Shown one piece after another: positions 25,262 to 32,766 of a DNA stretch of 32,897 nucleotides. The position numbers and the translations under genes are program-made. How positions within the stretch are numbered: position 1 is the first letter of the stretch; the number at the start of each line of letters is the position of its first letter. Location of the stretch: positions 1 through 32,897 of the forward strand of contig NZ_LQIW01000024.1 in assembly GCF_001500025.1 (NCBI RefSeq), written 5' to 3'. Source of the DNA: Mycobacterium sp. IS-1590 (GTDB taxonomy: Bacteria > Actinomycetota > Actinomycetes > Mycobacteriales > Mycobacteriaceae). The notes under the pieces were generated by a model, which did not search any database, was not told the origin of the DNA, and saw only the letters and a program-made list of their open reading frames with translations.

Positions 25262-25966
25262 CTAGCTACTCAGGGACAGGCCGGCGGCAACGGCGAAACC
25301 CAGCACCGCGGCCAGCCCCGCCTGATCGCGAGCCTTCTCGGTGGCTTCGGGGATCATCGATGTCACAAGCATCACCAACAGGGCGCCGGCGGCGAAACCG
25401 TCTATTCCGCCTTGTAATTGGTCGCCTGCGACTTCCTGGAACTGGTAACCGGCCAGTGTGGCGACCATGCACAGCAGCGCGACCGCCACCCAGCCCAGCA
25501 CAATCCGCTGTCGTGGCGTGCCCGCCGCCTTCAAGTCGCTGGCCGATCCGATCGCCTCTGGCAGGTTTGAGACGAAGATCGCCACGAGCAGCGACACGCT
25601 CACCGCGCCACCACCGGCGATCCCAATCCCCAGTACCGCCTGCTCGGGTATGCCGTCGAGCAGCGCACCCAATGCGAGCGGCAGACCGGCGGCGCCTCCG
25701 CCGCGACCGCCGATTCGCGCGACCCCCTTGTCGGCGAGGAAGAACGCGACGCCGCCGATCGCCAGACCCAGCGCCACCGCAACGGCCCCGCCGACGCGGA
25801 AGCCCTCTTCGGCCAGTTCGAACGAGATGCTGGCCACCAACGCCCCGGCGCCGAAGCCGAGGACCCACCCGATCAGCCGCGTGTTCCAGTCGCGTCCGAT
25901 CCCGGCGAGCGCACCGATGACCAACGAGGATGCCGCAACGCCACCCCAGAGCAATGCGGTGAGCAT
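25262..25966 (-). CDS. ZIP-like (ZupT/GufA-type) membrane protein
   Basis: 234 residues with about eight hydrophobic segments. The ZIP core is recognisable from ALLDGIPEQAVLGIG, FVSNLPEAIGSA and GFAAGALLVMLVTSMIPEA. In metal-transporting ZIP proteins the first two motifs normally read H-N-x-P-E-G and H-E-x-P-E-G. Here the metal-binding His residues are replaced (DGIPEQ and SNLPEA), so zinc or iron transport cannot be assumed. It lies 9 bp after the DUF4383 gene and is probably in the same transcript. Between it and narK are 78 bp. Confidence 0.8.
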   Translation of the reverse strand: MLTALLWGGVAASSLVIGALAGIGRDWNTRLIGWVLGFGAGALVASISFELAEEGFRVGGAVAVALGLAIGGVAFFLADKGVARIGGRGGGAAGLPLALGALLDGIPEQAVLGIGIAGGGAVSVSLLVAIFVSNLPEAIGSASDLKAAGTPRQRIVLGWVAVALLCMVATLAGYQFQEVAGDQLQGGIDGFAAGALLVMLVTSMIPEATEKARDQAGLAAVLGFAVAAGLSLSS

Positions 25967-25975
25967 CGCATCAGC

Positions 25976-26398
25976 CTAGGCGCGAATCCTTCTGCGACGC
26001 TTGGTCGGGTCATGCTGACCGGCGAGGGTCAATCCGAGGATCAACATGACGAGGCCCAGGCCGAACCACATCCAGCCGAACGCGTCGGCCACGGCGAATC
26101 CGTATGCGCACAACGCGAAGTAGACCAGCGACGCGCCGAGGAAGTATGCCCGCGCGGCGGCATACGTGCGCGCCATGACCAGGCCGAGGATGCCGATCAC
26201 CAGGTTGACCACGTTGCCCAGCCCGGACACCGCGATCATGCCGACGAGGCTGGCGCCGGACTGGTGATCGGCCCACGCCAGCCGGTCGTAGTCCTGGGTG
26301 ACGCCGGGAACGAAGCCGAGGGCGCCGAGGACGATCAGGGCGGCGCCCACGATCAGCGCCGCGCCCTGCACCGCCATGTACTTCGGTGTCGTCGCCAT
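25976..26398 (-). CDS. DUF4383 membrane protein
   Basis: 140 residues, four hydrophobic segments. The conserved order is visible: an N-terminal helix, GFVPGVTQDYDRL, a short HQSGA loop, a GNVVNLVIGILGLVMARTY helix and a charged C-terminus. Function unknown; in mycobacteria such genes often respond to stationary phase. ATG 26398 is preceded by GGAGG and GAGGG. A sigma-F-type promoter (GTTA, 15 bp, GGGTAT) lies about 45-70 bp upstream. A paralogue follows at 26488-26973 on the same strand. Confidence 0.82.
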   Translation of the reverse strand: MATTPKYMAVQGAALIVGAALIVLGALGFVPGVTQDYDRLAWADHQSGASLVGMIAVSGLGNVVNLVIGILGLVMARTYAAARAYFLGASLVYFALCAYGFAVADAFGWMWFGLGLVMLILGLTLAGQHDPTKRRRRIRA

Positions 26399-26441
26399 CC
26401 CTCGCCTCCGCCTGAAACCGTTATTGACGGACTCGCAGGTG

Positions 26442-26467
26442 ATACCCCGCCGGCGCGGACGTTAACC
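26442..26467 (-). promoter_or_regulatory. Sigma-F-type promoter of the first DUF4383 gene
   Basis: On the minus strand GTTA (26466-26463) and GGGTAT (26447-26442) are separated by 15 bp. This matches the mycobacterial sigma-F consensus GTTT-N15-17-GGGTAT in all but one base. The -10 ends about 43 bp before the ATG at 26398. Seen by eye only. Confidence 0.6.
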
Positions 26468-26487
26468 GGCGCAGACGGCGTCGGCGT

Positions 26488-26973
26488 CTACCGGGCGTTC
26501 CGGTTGAACGGGGTGTTCGCGTCGATGACGCGGCGCGACAGCAGCACGCCCAGCGCGATCATGGCCGCCCCGAGCACCAGATGAAGCCAGTTGTCCGCGG
26601 TGTTCAGCGGCACGAAGTTCGCCGCGCTGTCGTGGTCGATGACCAACCCGTACACGAATAGCAGCAGGTAGATGATGCCGCCGCCGATCAGGTAGATGCG
26701 GGCCGCATCGAACGTGCGGGCCATCAGGACACCAGCCACACCGAACAGCAGGTGCACGATGTTGTGCAGGATCGAGACGTTGAAGATCCCGAGCAGCATG
26801 GCTCCGGAGTGATGACCGGCGAACGTCATCGAGTCGTAGTTCGTCGTGATACCCGGAATGAAGCCCAGGATGCCGACCAGCAAGAACGTTGCGCCCACGG
26901 CGAGTGCTGCCTTCTGCACGGGTGCGCCGTAGCGCGTCACGGCCGTCCGGCCCGGCGGATGACTGCTGACCAT
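26488..26973 (-). CDS. DUF4383 membrane protein (paralogue)
   Basis: 161 residues. Same plan as its neighbour: ATFLLVGILGFIPGITTNYDSMTFAGHHSGAMLLG, then HNIVHLLFGVAGVLMARTFDAARIYL, and a last helix LGAAMIALGVLLSRR. A 90-bp gap separates the two genes. ATG 26973 has AAAGGA seven bases upstream. A sigma-F-type promoter (GTTT-N15-GGGTAG) precedes it. Two adjacent diverged copies each with a sigma-F promoter suggest an old tandem duplication including the control region. Function unknown. Confidence 0.82.
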   Translation of the reverse strand: MVSSHPPGRTAVTRYGAPVQKAALAVGATFLLVGILGFIPGITTNYDSMTFAGHHSGAMLLGIFNVSILHNIVHLLFGVAGVLMARTFDAARIYLIGGGIIYLLLFVYGLVIDHDSAANFVPLNTADNWLHLVLGAAMIALGVLLSRRVIDANTPFNRNAR

Positions 26974-27003
26974 CGTCGTTCCTTTCGTCGAAGTCAGCGA
27001 TGG

Positions 27004-27028
27004 CTACCCGGCGAAAGTCGATGCAAAC
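27004..27028 (-). promoter_or_regulatory. Sigma-F-type promoter of the second DUF4383 gene
   Basis: On the minus strand GTTT (27028-27025), a 15-bp spacer and GGGTAG (27009-27004) match the sigma-F consensus GTTT-N15-17-GGGTAT with one mismatch in the last base. It ends 30 bp before ATG 26973, a normal leader length. A near-identical arrangement precedes the paralogue. Confidence 0.65.
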
Positions 27029-27121
27029 GTGGCCTGGCGATCTGGCCGCGACGGGACCGCGGCTCAGTTCTGCGAGCGAATCCGAGCCGACTCTGTCCGG
27101 CACGGCCGATTGCGGGACGGC

Positions 27122-27229
27122 CTATTTCTTGATGTAGCAGTTCGGCGGGTTCCCGCAGTGATGACCCTGATCGCACTTGTGGCAGTGGCAGGTACAGCCG
27201 CTCTTGGCCTTGACCGCAGATGTACGCAT
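27122..27229 (-). CDS. Metallothionein-like Cys/His-rich microprotein, 35 residues
   Basis: ATG 27229 to TAG 27122. Within residues 12-31 there are six Cys (12, 14, 16, 19, 25, 31) and four His (15, 17, 23, 24); the core reads CTCHCHKC and HHCGNPPNC. Lysines flank it, and there is no signal peptide or hydrophobic segment. This composition is that of a metallothionein or zinc/copper-binding peptide. It is not the known mycobacterial MymT, which is ~53 residues with a different pattern (from memory). GAGGA lies 11 bases before the ATG, and TATATT (27296-27291) is a good -10 about 60 bp upstream. It sits between the second DUF4383 gene and the acyl-CoA synthetase. Metal specificity is unknown. 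Confidence 0.7.
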   Translation of the reverse strand: MRTSAVKAKSGCTCHCHKCDQGHHCGNPPNCYIKK

Positions 27230-27290
27230 CGCGAATCACATCCTCTGGTTGAGAGCCGGCCCGCGTCGGGCAAGCACGGACTCAACAACG

Positions 27291-27296
27291 AATATA
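27291..27296 (-). promoter_or_regulatory. Likely -10 of the metallothionein-like gene
   Basis: TATATT on the minus strand fits TAnnnT and is one of the few AT-rich spots between the acyl-CoA synthetase stop (27324) and the ATG at 27229. It would give a leader of about 55 bases. No clear metal-regulator palindrome is seen around it. Confidence 0.4.
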
Positions 27297-27323
27297 GGCC
27301 GATACGAGCGTGGCCGGAGCGGC

Positions 27324-29192
27324 TCAGTTCTTCAGGATCGGCTTGAGCGCTTCGATCACCGCGGGGTCTTCGATCGTCGACGGCAGCGGTTCGTCACGCC
27401 CGTGGGCGATGCCCCGCATCGTCTTGCGCAGGATCTTGCCGGACCTGGTCTTCGGCAGCGCCGGCACCACGTCGACGAGCTTGAAACACGCTACGGCGCC
27501 GATGTCTTCGCGCACCAGCCGGATGAGCTCCTCGGCGAGCCCGTCGGCCGATGCGCCCGACTTGAGCACCACGAAGCCACGCGGCACCTGTCCCTTGATC
27601 TCGTCGCGGACCCCGATCACGGCGCACTCCGCGACCGCCGGGTGGGTCGCGAGCACGGCCTCGATGGATCCGGTCGACAACCGGTGGCCCGCAACATTGA
27701 TGACGTCGTCGATGCGGCCCATCACGAAGAGGTAGCCGTCCTCATCGAGATAGCCGCCGTCGCCCGTGAGGTAGTAGCCGGGATGCTCGGACAAGTACGA
27801 CTTCTTGTACCGCTCGTCGTCACCCCACAGCGTGGGCAGGGTGCCCGGCGGGAGGGGTAGCCGGATGCAGATGTCGCCCTCGTCGTTGGCGGCGCAGGAG
27901 GAGCCGTCGGCATGCAGAATCTGCACGTCGTAGCCGGGCATCGGGACGGTCGGCGATCCGGGTTTGATCGGCATGGGTTCCAGACCCATCGGATTGGCTG
28001 CGATCGCCCACCCGGTCTCCGTCTGCCACCAGTGGTCGACGACGGGGATGCGGAGTTTCTGCGCCGACCACTCGTAGGTGTCCGGGTCAAGCCGCTCGCC
28101 GGCCTGGAAGAGGTACTTCATCTTCGACAGGTCGTAGCGGCCGATGTGCTCGCCGTCGGGATCCTCCTTGCGGATCGCGCGCACGGCCGTCGGCGCGGTG
28201 AACAAGGCCTTGACGCCGTGCTCGGACGCGACCCGCCAGAACGCGCCCGGATCCGGCGTGCCGATCGGCTTGCCCTCGTAGAGCACCGTCGTCGCGCCCA
28301 GCAGCAGCGGTCCGTACACGATGTACGAATGACCCACCACCCAGCCGACATCGGATGCGGCCCAGAAGACTTCGCCGGGTTCGATGTCGTAGATGTTGCG
28401 CATGCTCCACAGCAGCGCCACCGCATGCCCGCCGTTGTCGCGCACGATGCCTTTGGGCTTACCCGTGGTCCCGGATGTGTACAGCACATACAGCGGATCG
28501 GTTGCGGCTACCGGAACGGGGTCGACGGGCGCCGCGGCCACCACGTCCTCCCAGTCCAGATCGCGCTCCGGAGCCATCTCGCAACGCTGCCGGTCGCGCT
28601 GCACGATGACGCAGTTTCGCGGTGGGTGCTCGGACATCTCGATGGCGGCGTCCAGCATCGGCTTGTAGGCGACGGTGCGCGACGGTTCGATACCGCAGGA
28701 TGCGGAGACGACGACCTCGGGTCGCGCGTCGTCGATGCGCGCCGCGAGCTCGTGTGCGGCGAACCCGCCGAACACGACCGAGTGGATCGCCCCCAGACGC
28801 GCACACGCCAGCATGGCGATCACCGCCTCGGGGATCATGGGCATGTAGATCACCACGCGGTCGCCCTTTTCGACACCGAGACCGCGCAGCCCGCCGGCGA
28901 ACTTCGCTGTCGCATCGCGCAATTCGCTGAAGGTGTACGTGCGTTGTGTCCCGGTGACCGGTGAGTCGTAGATGAGTGCGGGCTGATCGCCCCGGCCGTC
29001 GTCGACATGTCTGTCGAGCGCGTTGAAGCAGGTGTTCAGCTCGCCGTCGGCGAACCACCGGTAGAACGGCGGGTTGGAGTCGTCGAGGATCTCTTTCGGT
29101 TCGCGGGTCCACGTCACCGCACGTGCGGCATCGGCCCAGAAGCCTTCTGGATCAGCGATGCTGGCGTCGAACAACGCTCGGTAACCGGCCAT
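27324..29192 (-). CDS. prpE: Short-chain acyl-CoA synthetase (propionyl/acetyl-CoA synthetase)
   Basis: 622 residues, full length for the acetyl/propionyl-CoA synthetase group. The AMP-binding P-loop is YTSGTTGKPKG (238-248). WWQTETGW, YLTGDGGYLDEDGYLFVMGR and the C-terminal KTRSGKILRK follow, where Lys586 is the catalytic Lys subject to acetylation. The segment HSVVFGGFAAHELAARIDDARP is the form seen in PrpE and ACSS3 proteins, so propionate is the likely substrate; acetate is possible. TACCGT (29204-29199) lies six bases before ATG 29192, pointing to a leaderless mRNA. Divergent from the alpha/beta hydrolase gene 40 bp away. Confidence 0.9.
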   Translation of the reverse strand: MAGYRALFDASIADPEGFWADAARAVTWTREPKEILDDSNPPFYRWFADGELNTCFNALDRHVDDGRGDQPALIYDSPVTGTQRTYTFSELRDATAKFAGGLRGLGVEKGDRVVIYMPMIPEAVIAMLACARLGAIHSVVFGGFAAHELAARIDDARPEVVVSASCGIEPSRTVAYKPMLDAAIEMSEHPPRNCVIVQRDRQRCEMAPERDLDWEDVVAAAPVDPVPVAATDPLYVLYTSGTTGKPKGIVRDNGGHAVALLWSMRNIYDIEPGEVFWAASDVGWVVGHSYIVYGPLLLGATTVLYEGKPIGTPDPGAFWRVASEHGVKALFTAPTAVRAIRKEDPDGEHIGRYDLSKMKYLFQAGERLDPDTYEWSAQKLRIPVVDHWWQTETGWAIAANPMGLEPMPIKPGSPTVPMPGYDVQILHADGSSCAANDEGDICIRLPLPPGTLPTLWGDDERYKKSYLSEHPGYYLTGDGGYLDEDGYLFVMGRIDDVINVAGHRLSTGSIEAVLATHPAVAECAVIGVRDEIKGQVPRGFVVLKSGASADGLAEELIRLVREDIGAVACFKLVDVVPALPKTRSGKILRKTMRGIAHGRDEPLPSTIEDPAVIEALKPILKN

Positions 29193-29232
29193 ACGGGCAC
29201 GGTAGCGCGACGGCAGTTCCTATAGTCGCGTT
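29193..29232. promoter_or_regulatory. Back-to-back leaderless promoters in a 40-bp gap
   Basis: TACCGT (29204-29199, minus) is six bases before ATG 29192, and TATAGT (29221-29226, plus) is six bases before ATG 29233. Both fit TAnnnT with leaderless spacing. Each -35 region must overlap the other promoter or the start of the other gene, so the two are likely mutually exclusive or jointly regulated. No DosR box is present. Confidence 0.6.
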
Positions 29233-30093
29233 ATGGCTTCTGCTCCTCCGCCGATCGAAGGAGCGCGCCGTTCTCACGTCACCGCCCGCGGTGTGCGCTT
29301 CCACGTCACCGAGGCCGGCCCCGCCGACGGGCGCCCGGTATTGGCCCTTCACGGGTGGCCGCAGCATCACTGGGTGTACCGCGACCTCTTGGCGGATCCA
29401 CCCGCGGGCCTGCGCATCATCGCGCCGGACCTGCCGGGTTACGGCTGGTCGGGTCCTGCGCCGCACCGGTGGGCCAAGGAGGATGTCGCCTCGGACGTGC
29501 TCGCGCTCATGGATGAGTTGGGCCTCGATCGTGTGCTGCTGCTGGCGCACGACTGGGGCGCCTTCGTCGGGTATCTGATGATCCTGCGAGCACCGGAGCG
29601 ATTCGAGGGCTTTCTGGCGTGCAATATGGCCCACCCGTGGTTGTCGACGCGCGATGTACTGCCCCGGTTATGGCGCTTCGCCTACCAGATCCCGATCGCG
29701 ACGGCCGGTGTGCTGGTGCAACGCCGCACGCCGTTCATCGAGTCGATGATCTTCGGCATCGGCTCGAACATGTCGGCGACCGACGTCCGCGTCTTCGCGG
29801 ACCGCTTCCGTGACCCGGTGTGCGCCAGGGCCGCGCGTGACACGTATCGGACCTTTCTCACCAAAGAACTGGCGGGCAGCGCGCGTAACCCTGAGACGCG
29901 ACGGGCGACGGTACCGATCCGCGCGCTGTTCGGAGTGGGCGATGCGGCGGTGCACCCGTCGTGGGCGGCCGCCGAAACCGCCAATGCCGACGACTATCGC
30001 GTCGAGATGGTCGACGCCAGTCACTTCATCGTCGACGAGCGACCCGATCTGGTGCGCGCGGCGCTCATCCGGTTGGCGGAGGAGACGGCCTAG
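29233..30093 (+). CDS. Alpha/beta hydrolase, epoxide hydrolase-like (Asp nucleophile)
   Basis: 286 residues. HGWPQ (40-44) forms the oxyanion region, and AHDWGA puts an Asp (Asp107) at the nucleophile position, as in epoxide hydrolases and haloalkane/fluoroacetate dehalogenases rather than Ser esterases. His264 in DASHFIVDERPDL completes the charge relay. The cap domain holds IPIATAGVLVQRRTPFIESMIFG. The substrate is unknown. The mRNA is probably leaderless (TATAGT six bases before ATG). The stop overlaps the stop of the convergent KdpD-like gene: the four bases CTAG at 30090-30093 supply TAG on both strands. Confidence 0.85.
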   Translation: MASAPPPIEGARRSHVTARGVRFHVTEAGPADGRPVLALHGWPQHHWVYRDLLADPPAGLRIIAPDLPGYGWSGPAPHRWAKEDVASDVLALMDELGLDRVLLLAHDWGAFVGYLMILRAPERFEGFLACNMAHPWLSTRDVLPRLWRFAYQIPIATAGVLVQRRTPFIESMIFGIGSNMSATDVRVFADRFRDPVCARAARDTYRTFLTKELAGSARNPETRRATVPIRALFGVGDAAVHPSWAAAETANADDYRVEMVDASHFIVDERPDLVRAALIRLAEETA

Positions 30094-32585
30094 TTCGGTG
30101 CGGCGGGCAGGTCGATTTCGACGGTCAGGCCGCCGCCGGGGGTGTCGGAAGCCGAGACCGTGCCGCCCATCGCCTCGACAAATCCGGAGGCAACGGACAG
30201 CCCGAGCCCGATGCCGATCGAGTCGTCGTCGCCGAGCCGCTGGAAGGGGGCGAACGCCTGCTGTTCGCTACCCCGCGGGATGCCCGGGCCCTCGTCGACG
30301 ACGGCGATGAGAACCCGGTCACCCACCTGGCCCGCGGTCACCCGCACGAGGCTGCCGTCGGCGTAGCGCAGGGAGTTGTCGATCAGGTTGGCCAACACGC
30401 GCTCGAGCAGTTCGCTGTCGGCCAGGGCCGCGTGACAGTCGATCTCGACCTTCACCCGTTCACTGCCCGGTCGGGTGATTTCGTCTGTGTCCGCCCGGAT
30501 TCCGAGCAGCGCACGTTGTACGACCTGTTCCAGTTCGACGCGGACCATCTGCGGCCGGACCGCGCCGGCGGCCAGGCGTGCCGAGTCCAGCAGGTTGGCC
30601 ACCAGCGTGGTCAGCTGGTCGACGGACTCCTCCACCGTCGCCAGGAGTTCGGCGGTGTTGTCGGTGGAGAAGTCGACGTCGCTGTTGCGGATCCGGGAGG
30701 TGGCCGCCCTGGCGGCCGCCAGCGGGGTGCGCAGGTCGTCGCTGACCGCGGTGAGCAGCGCCTGTTGCAGTTTGTCCGCCTGACCGACGACCTCTGCCTT
30801 GTTCGCCTCGGCCAGTTCTCGTTGCCTGACCAGGTTGACGGCCTGCTTCCCGACGCCGCTGAGAACGCGGCGGTCGCGCGTCGTCAACGCCGGCCCGGAC
30901 AGCAGCATCCAGTACTCGTCGTCGCCGATCTCGACCGGAGTGTCGGCATCGTCGACGTCGGCGCACGGGTCGGTGCCGGCGTGGGCGAGCACTTCACCGG
31001 TCTGGCTCCGAACGATGCTCACGGCACGCTGGGAGTACGTTTCGCGGACCCGCTCCAACAGGCTGTCGAGGTCCGCATCGTTGAGTACGCCGTCGGCGAA
31101 CAGCGCCAGCAGCGCGGCTTCCTGGCTGGCTCGCCGCGCTTCTCTCGCCCGTCTCGAGGTCCGATCGACGAGTGCGGCGACGGCGACGGACACCACCAGC
31201 ATCACCACCGTCGCCATGAAGCCGTCGGTGTCACGGACGGAGAACGCGTTCGCCGGAGCCACCAGGAAGTAGGCGATCAGCGCACCGGACAGGGCAGCGG
31301 CCGTGACGGCCGGCGCGAGCCCGCCGAGCAACGCGGTGCCGAGCACCCCGATGAAGAACAGCGCACCCGGGCCACCGATGCGCAGGAACCGCTCGGGCAG
31401 CAGCAACGTCAGCGCGCAGACCGCGACCGGGATCGCGATGGCGACAAGCCACGAGGTGAGTCGGCGCTGGCGTGGCGAGAGCCGGGACCACGAGAGGCCG
31501 GTGCTGGCCTGGTCGTGGCTGACCATGTGCACGTCCAGGCCGCCGGCCTGCTGGACGACGGCTTCGCTGATGCCCTCGTCGAACATGCGCGACAGCCGCG
31601 AACGTCGCGATGTTCCGACCACCAACTGCGTCGCGTTGATGTCGTGCGCGTAGGCGATCAGAGTGGCGGCGACGTCGTCACCCACCACAGTGTGCATGGT
31701 GGCGCCCAAGCTGGCGGCCAGGTCACGCACGGCCTTCTTCTGCTGATCGGAGATCGCGGTGAGACCACCGCCGTCGACGATGTGCACCACTCGCAGGTCG
31801 GCCCCCGAACGGGAGGCGATTCGCGACGCCCGTCGCACCAGGACCTCGGACTCGGGGCCGCCCGTCACCCCGACCACCACGCGTTCGCGGGGCGCCCACC
31901 GGTCGCTGATCTTCTTGTCGGATCGGTATTTGGCCAGCGCGGCGTCCACCTGATCGGCGAGCCACAGCAGAGTCAATTGCCTCAGGGCCGTGAGGTTTTC
32001 GGGTCGGAAGTAGTTCGACAGCGCCGCGTCGACACGCTCAGGCGGGTACACGTTGCCGTGAGCGAGCCTGCGCCGCAACGCTTCCGGTGTGATGTCGACC
32101 AACTCGATCTGGTCGGCCGCGCGCACCACCTCGTCGGGGATGCGGTCGGGTTCCTCGACTCCGGTGATTTGGGCGGCGAGGTCGGACACGCTCTCCAGAT
32201 TCTGGATGTTGACGGTGGTGATCACCGTGATGCCGGCGTTGAGCAGTTCCTCCACGTCCTGCCAACGCTTCGTGTTCTTGCTGCCCGGGGCGTTGGTGTG
32301 GGCGAGGTCGTCGACGAGCACGACCTTGGGCCGACGCTGCATGATCGCGGCCACGTCGATCTCCTGGTCACCGCCCTCGGTCACACGCGCAGGGATCACC
32401 TCGATGCCCGCGAGTTGCTGGCCGACCTTGCGTCGACCGTGTGTGTCGACCACCGCTACAACCACGTCGGTTCCGCGCTCGAGACGCCGGTGTGCCTCGG
32501 CGAGCATCGAATAGGTCTTGCCGACACCGGGCGCCGCGCCGAGGTAGACGCGCAGGTCCCCGGTCTTTCGTCCCAGTATGCCCAT
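30090..32585 (-). CDS. kdpD: KdpD-type sensor protein lacking the phospho-acceptor His
   Basis: About 831 residues from ATG 32585; an upstream GTG (32621) is in frame but overlaps a likely promoter. Order: KdpD nucleotide-binding domain with Walker A GAAPGVGKT and VDDLAHTN; USP-like domain (VVVGVTGG, VVGTSRRSR); four-helix membrane segment; GAF-like region; dimerisation helix; HATPase (NLIDNSLRYA, DEGPGIP, GIGLGLS). The H-box, normally SHDLRTPL, reads SDDLRTPL: Asp616, codon GAC at 30740-30738, replaces the His. The kinase core is otherwise intact. No kdpE and no kdpFABC are beside it. It could act as a phosphatase, a pseudokinase scaffold or a c-di-AMP/ATP sensor, but not as a normal autokinase. 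Confidence 0.88.
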   Translation of the reverse strand: MGILGRKTGDLRVYLGAAPGVGKTYSMLAEAHRRLERGTDVVVAVVDTHGRRKVGQQLAGIEVIPARVTEGGDQEIDVAAIMQRRPKVVLVDDLAHTNAPGSKNTKRWQDVEELLNAGITVITTVNIQNLESVSDLAAQITGVEEPDRIPDEVVRAADQIELVDITPEALRRRLAHGNVYPPERVDAALSNYFRPENLTALRQLTLLWLADQVDAALAKYRSDKKISDRWAPRERVVVGVTGGPESEVLVRRASRIASRSGADLRVVHIVDGGGLTAISDQQKKAVRDLAASLGATMHTVVGDDVAATLIAYAHDINATQLVVGTSRRSRLSRMFDEGISEAVVQQAGGLDVHMVSHDQASTGLSWSRLSPRQRRLTSWLVAIAIPVAVCALTLLLPERFLRIGGPGALFFIGVLGTALLGGLAPAVTAAALSGALIAYFLVAPANAFSVRDTDGFMATVVMLVVSVAVAALVDRTSRRAREARRASQEAALLALFADGVLNDADLDSLLERVRETYSQRAVSIVRSQTGEVLAHAGTDPCADVDDADTPVEIGDDEYWMLLSGPALTTRDRRVLSGVGKQAVNLVRQRELAEANKAEVVGQADKLQQALLTAVSDDLRTPLAAARAATSRIRNSDVDFSTDNTAELLATVEESVDQLTTLVANLLDSARLAAGAVRPQMVRVELEQVVQRALLGIRADTDEITRPGSERVKVEIDCHAALADSELLERVLANLIDNSLRYADGSLVRVTAGQVGDRVLIAVVDEGPGIPRGSEQQAFAPFQRLGDDDSIGIGLGLSVASGFVEAMGGTVSASDTPGGGLTVEIDLPAAPN

Positions 32586-32593
32586 CGCCACAT

Positions 32594-32621
32594 AATTTAC
32601 GTTGTGTAGTGCGTGGCTCAA
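32594..32621 (-). promoter_or_regulatory. Likely promoter of the kdpD-like gene
   Basis: On the minus strand TTGAGC (32621-32616), a 16-bp spacer and TAAATT (32599-32594) precede ATG 32585 by eight bases. That suggests leaderless transcription from about the ATG and is the reason for choosing this start over GTG 32621, which lies inside the -35. Confidence 0.5.
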
Positions 32622-32754
32622 ACCCTTCTCGGCACTCCTGCTTTGCCGCTTCTCTGCACTTGCCGGCTCCGTGGCTCACGATGTCGCGCGAATTCACTTG
32701 TGTCTCTTTGGTTTCAGGGGTCACAGGCGGGGCTGGTTTGTCGGTGGGTGGGGT

Positions 32755-32766
32755 TAGCGTTGCAGT
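32755..32766 (+). promoter_or_regulatory. Likely -10 of the edge gene
   Basis: TAGCGT (32755-32760) fits TAnnnT and is six bases before GTG 32767, the same spacing as at 16504, 29221 and 29204. It supports a leaderless GTG start. Confidence 0.4.

Noticed and set aside
27050..27067. GGGACCGCGGCTC near the second DUF4383 gene, like a DosR box
   Set aside because: It is one base shorter between half sites than the real boxes, and a sigma-F-type promoter already explains the nearby gene.
27059..27331. 13-bp direct repeat GCGGCTCAGTTCT at 27059-27071 and 27319-27331
   Set aside because: One copy is the stop-codon end of the acyl-CoA synthetase and the flanks do not match; no mobile element features are present, so it may be chance.
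29961..32609. An 882-codon plus-strand frame opposite the kdpD-like gene
   Set aside because: The translation is Arg/Gly/Asp-rich with no domain; the minus strand has clear KdpD motifs throughout.
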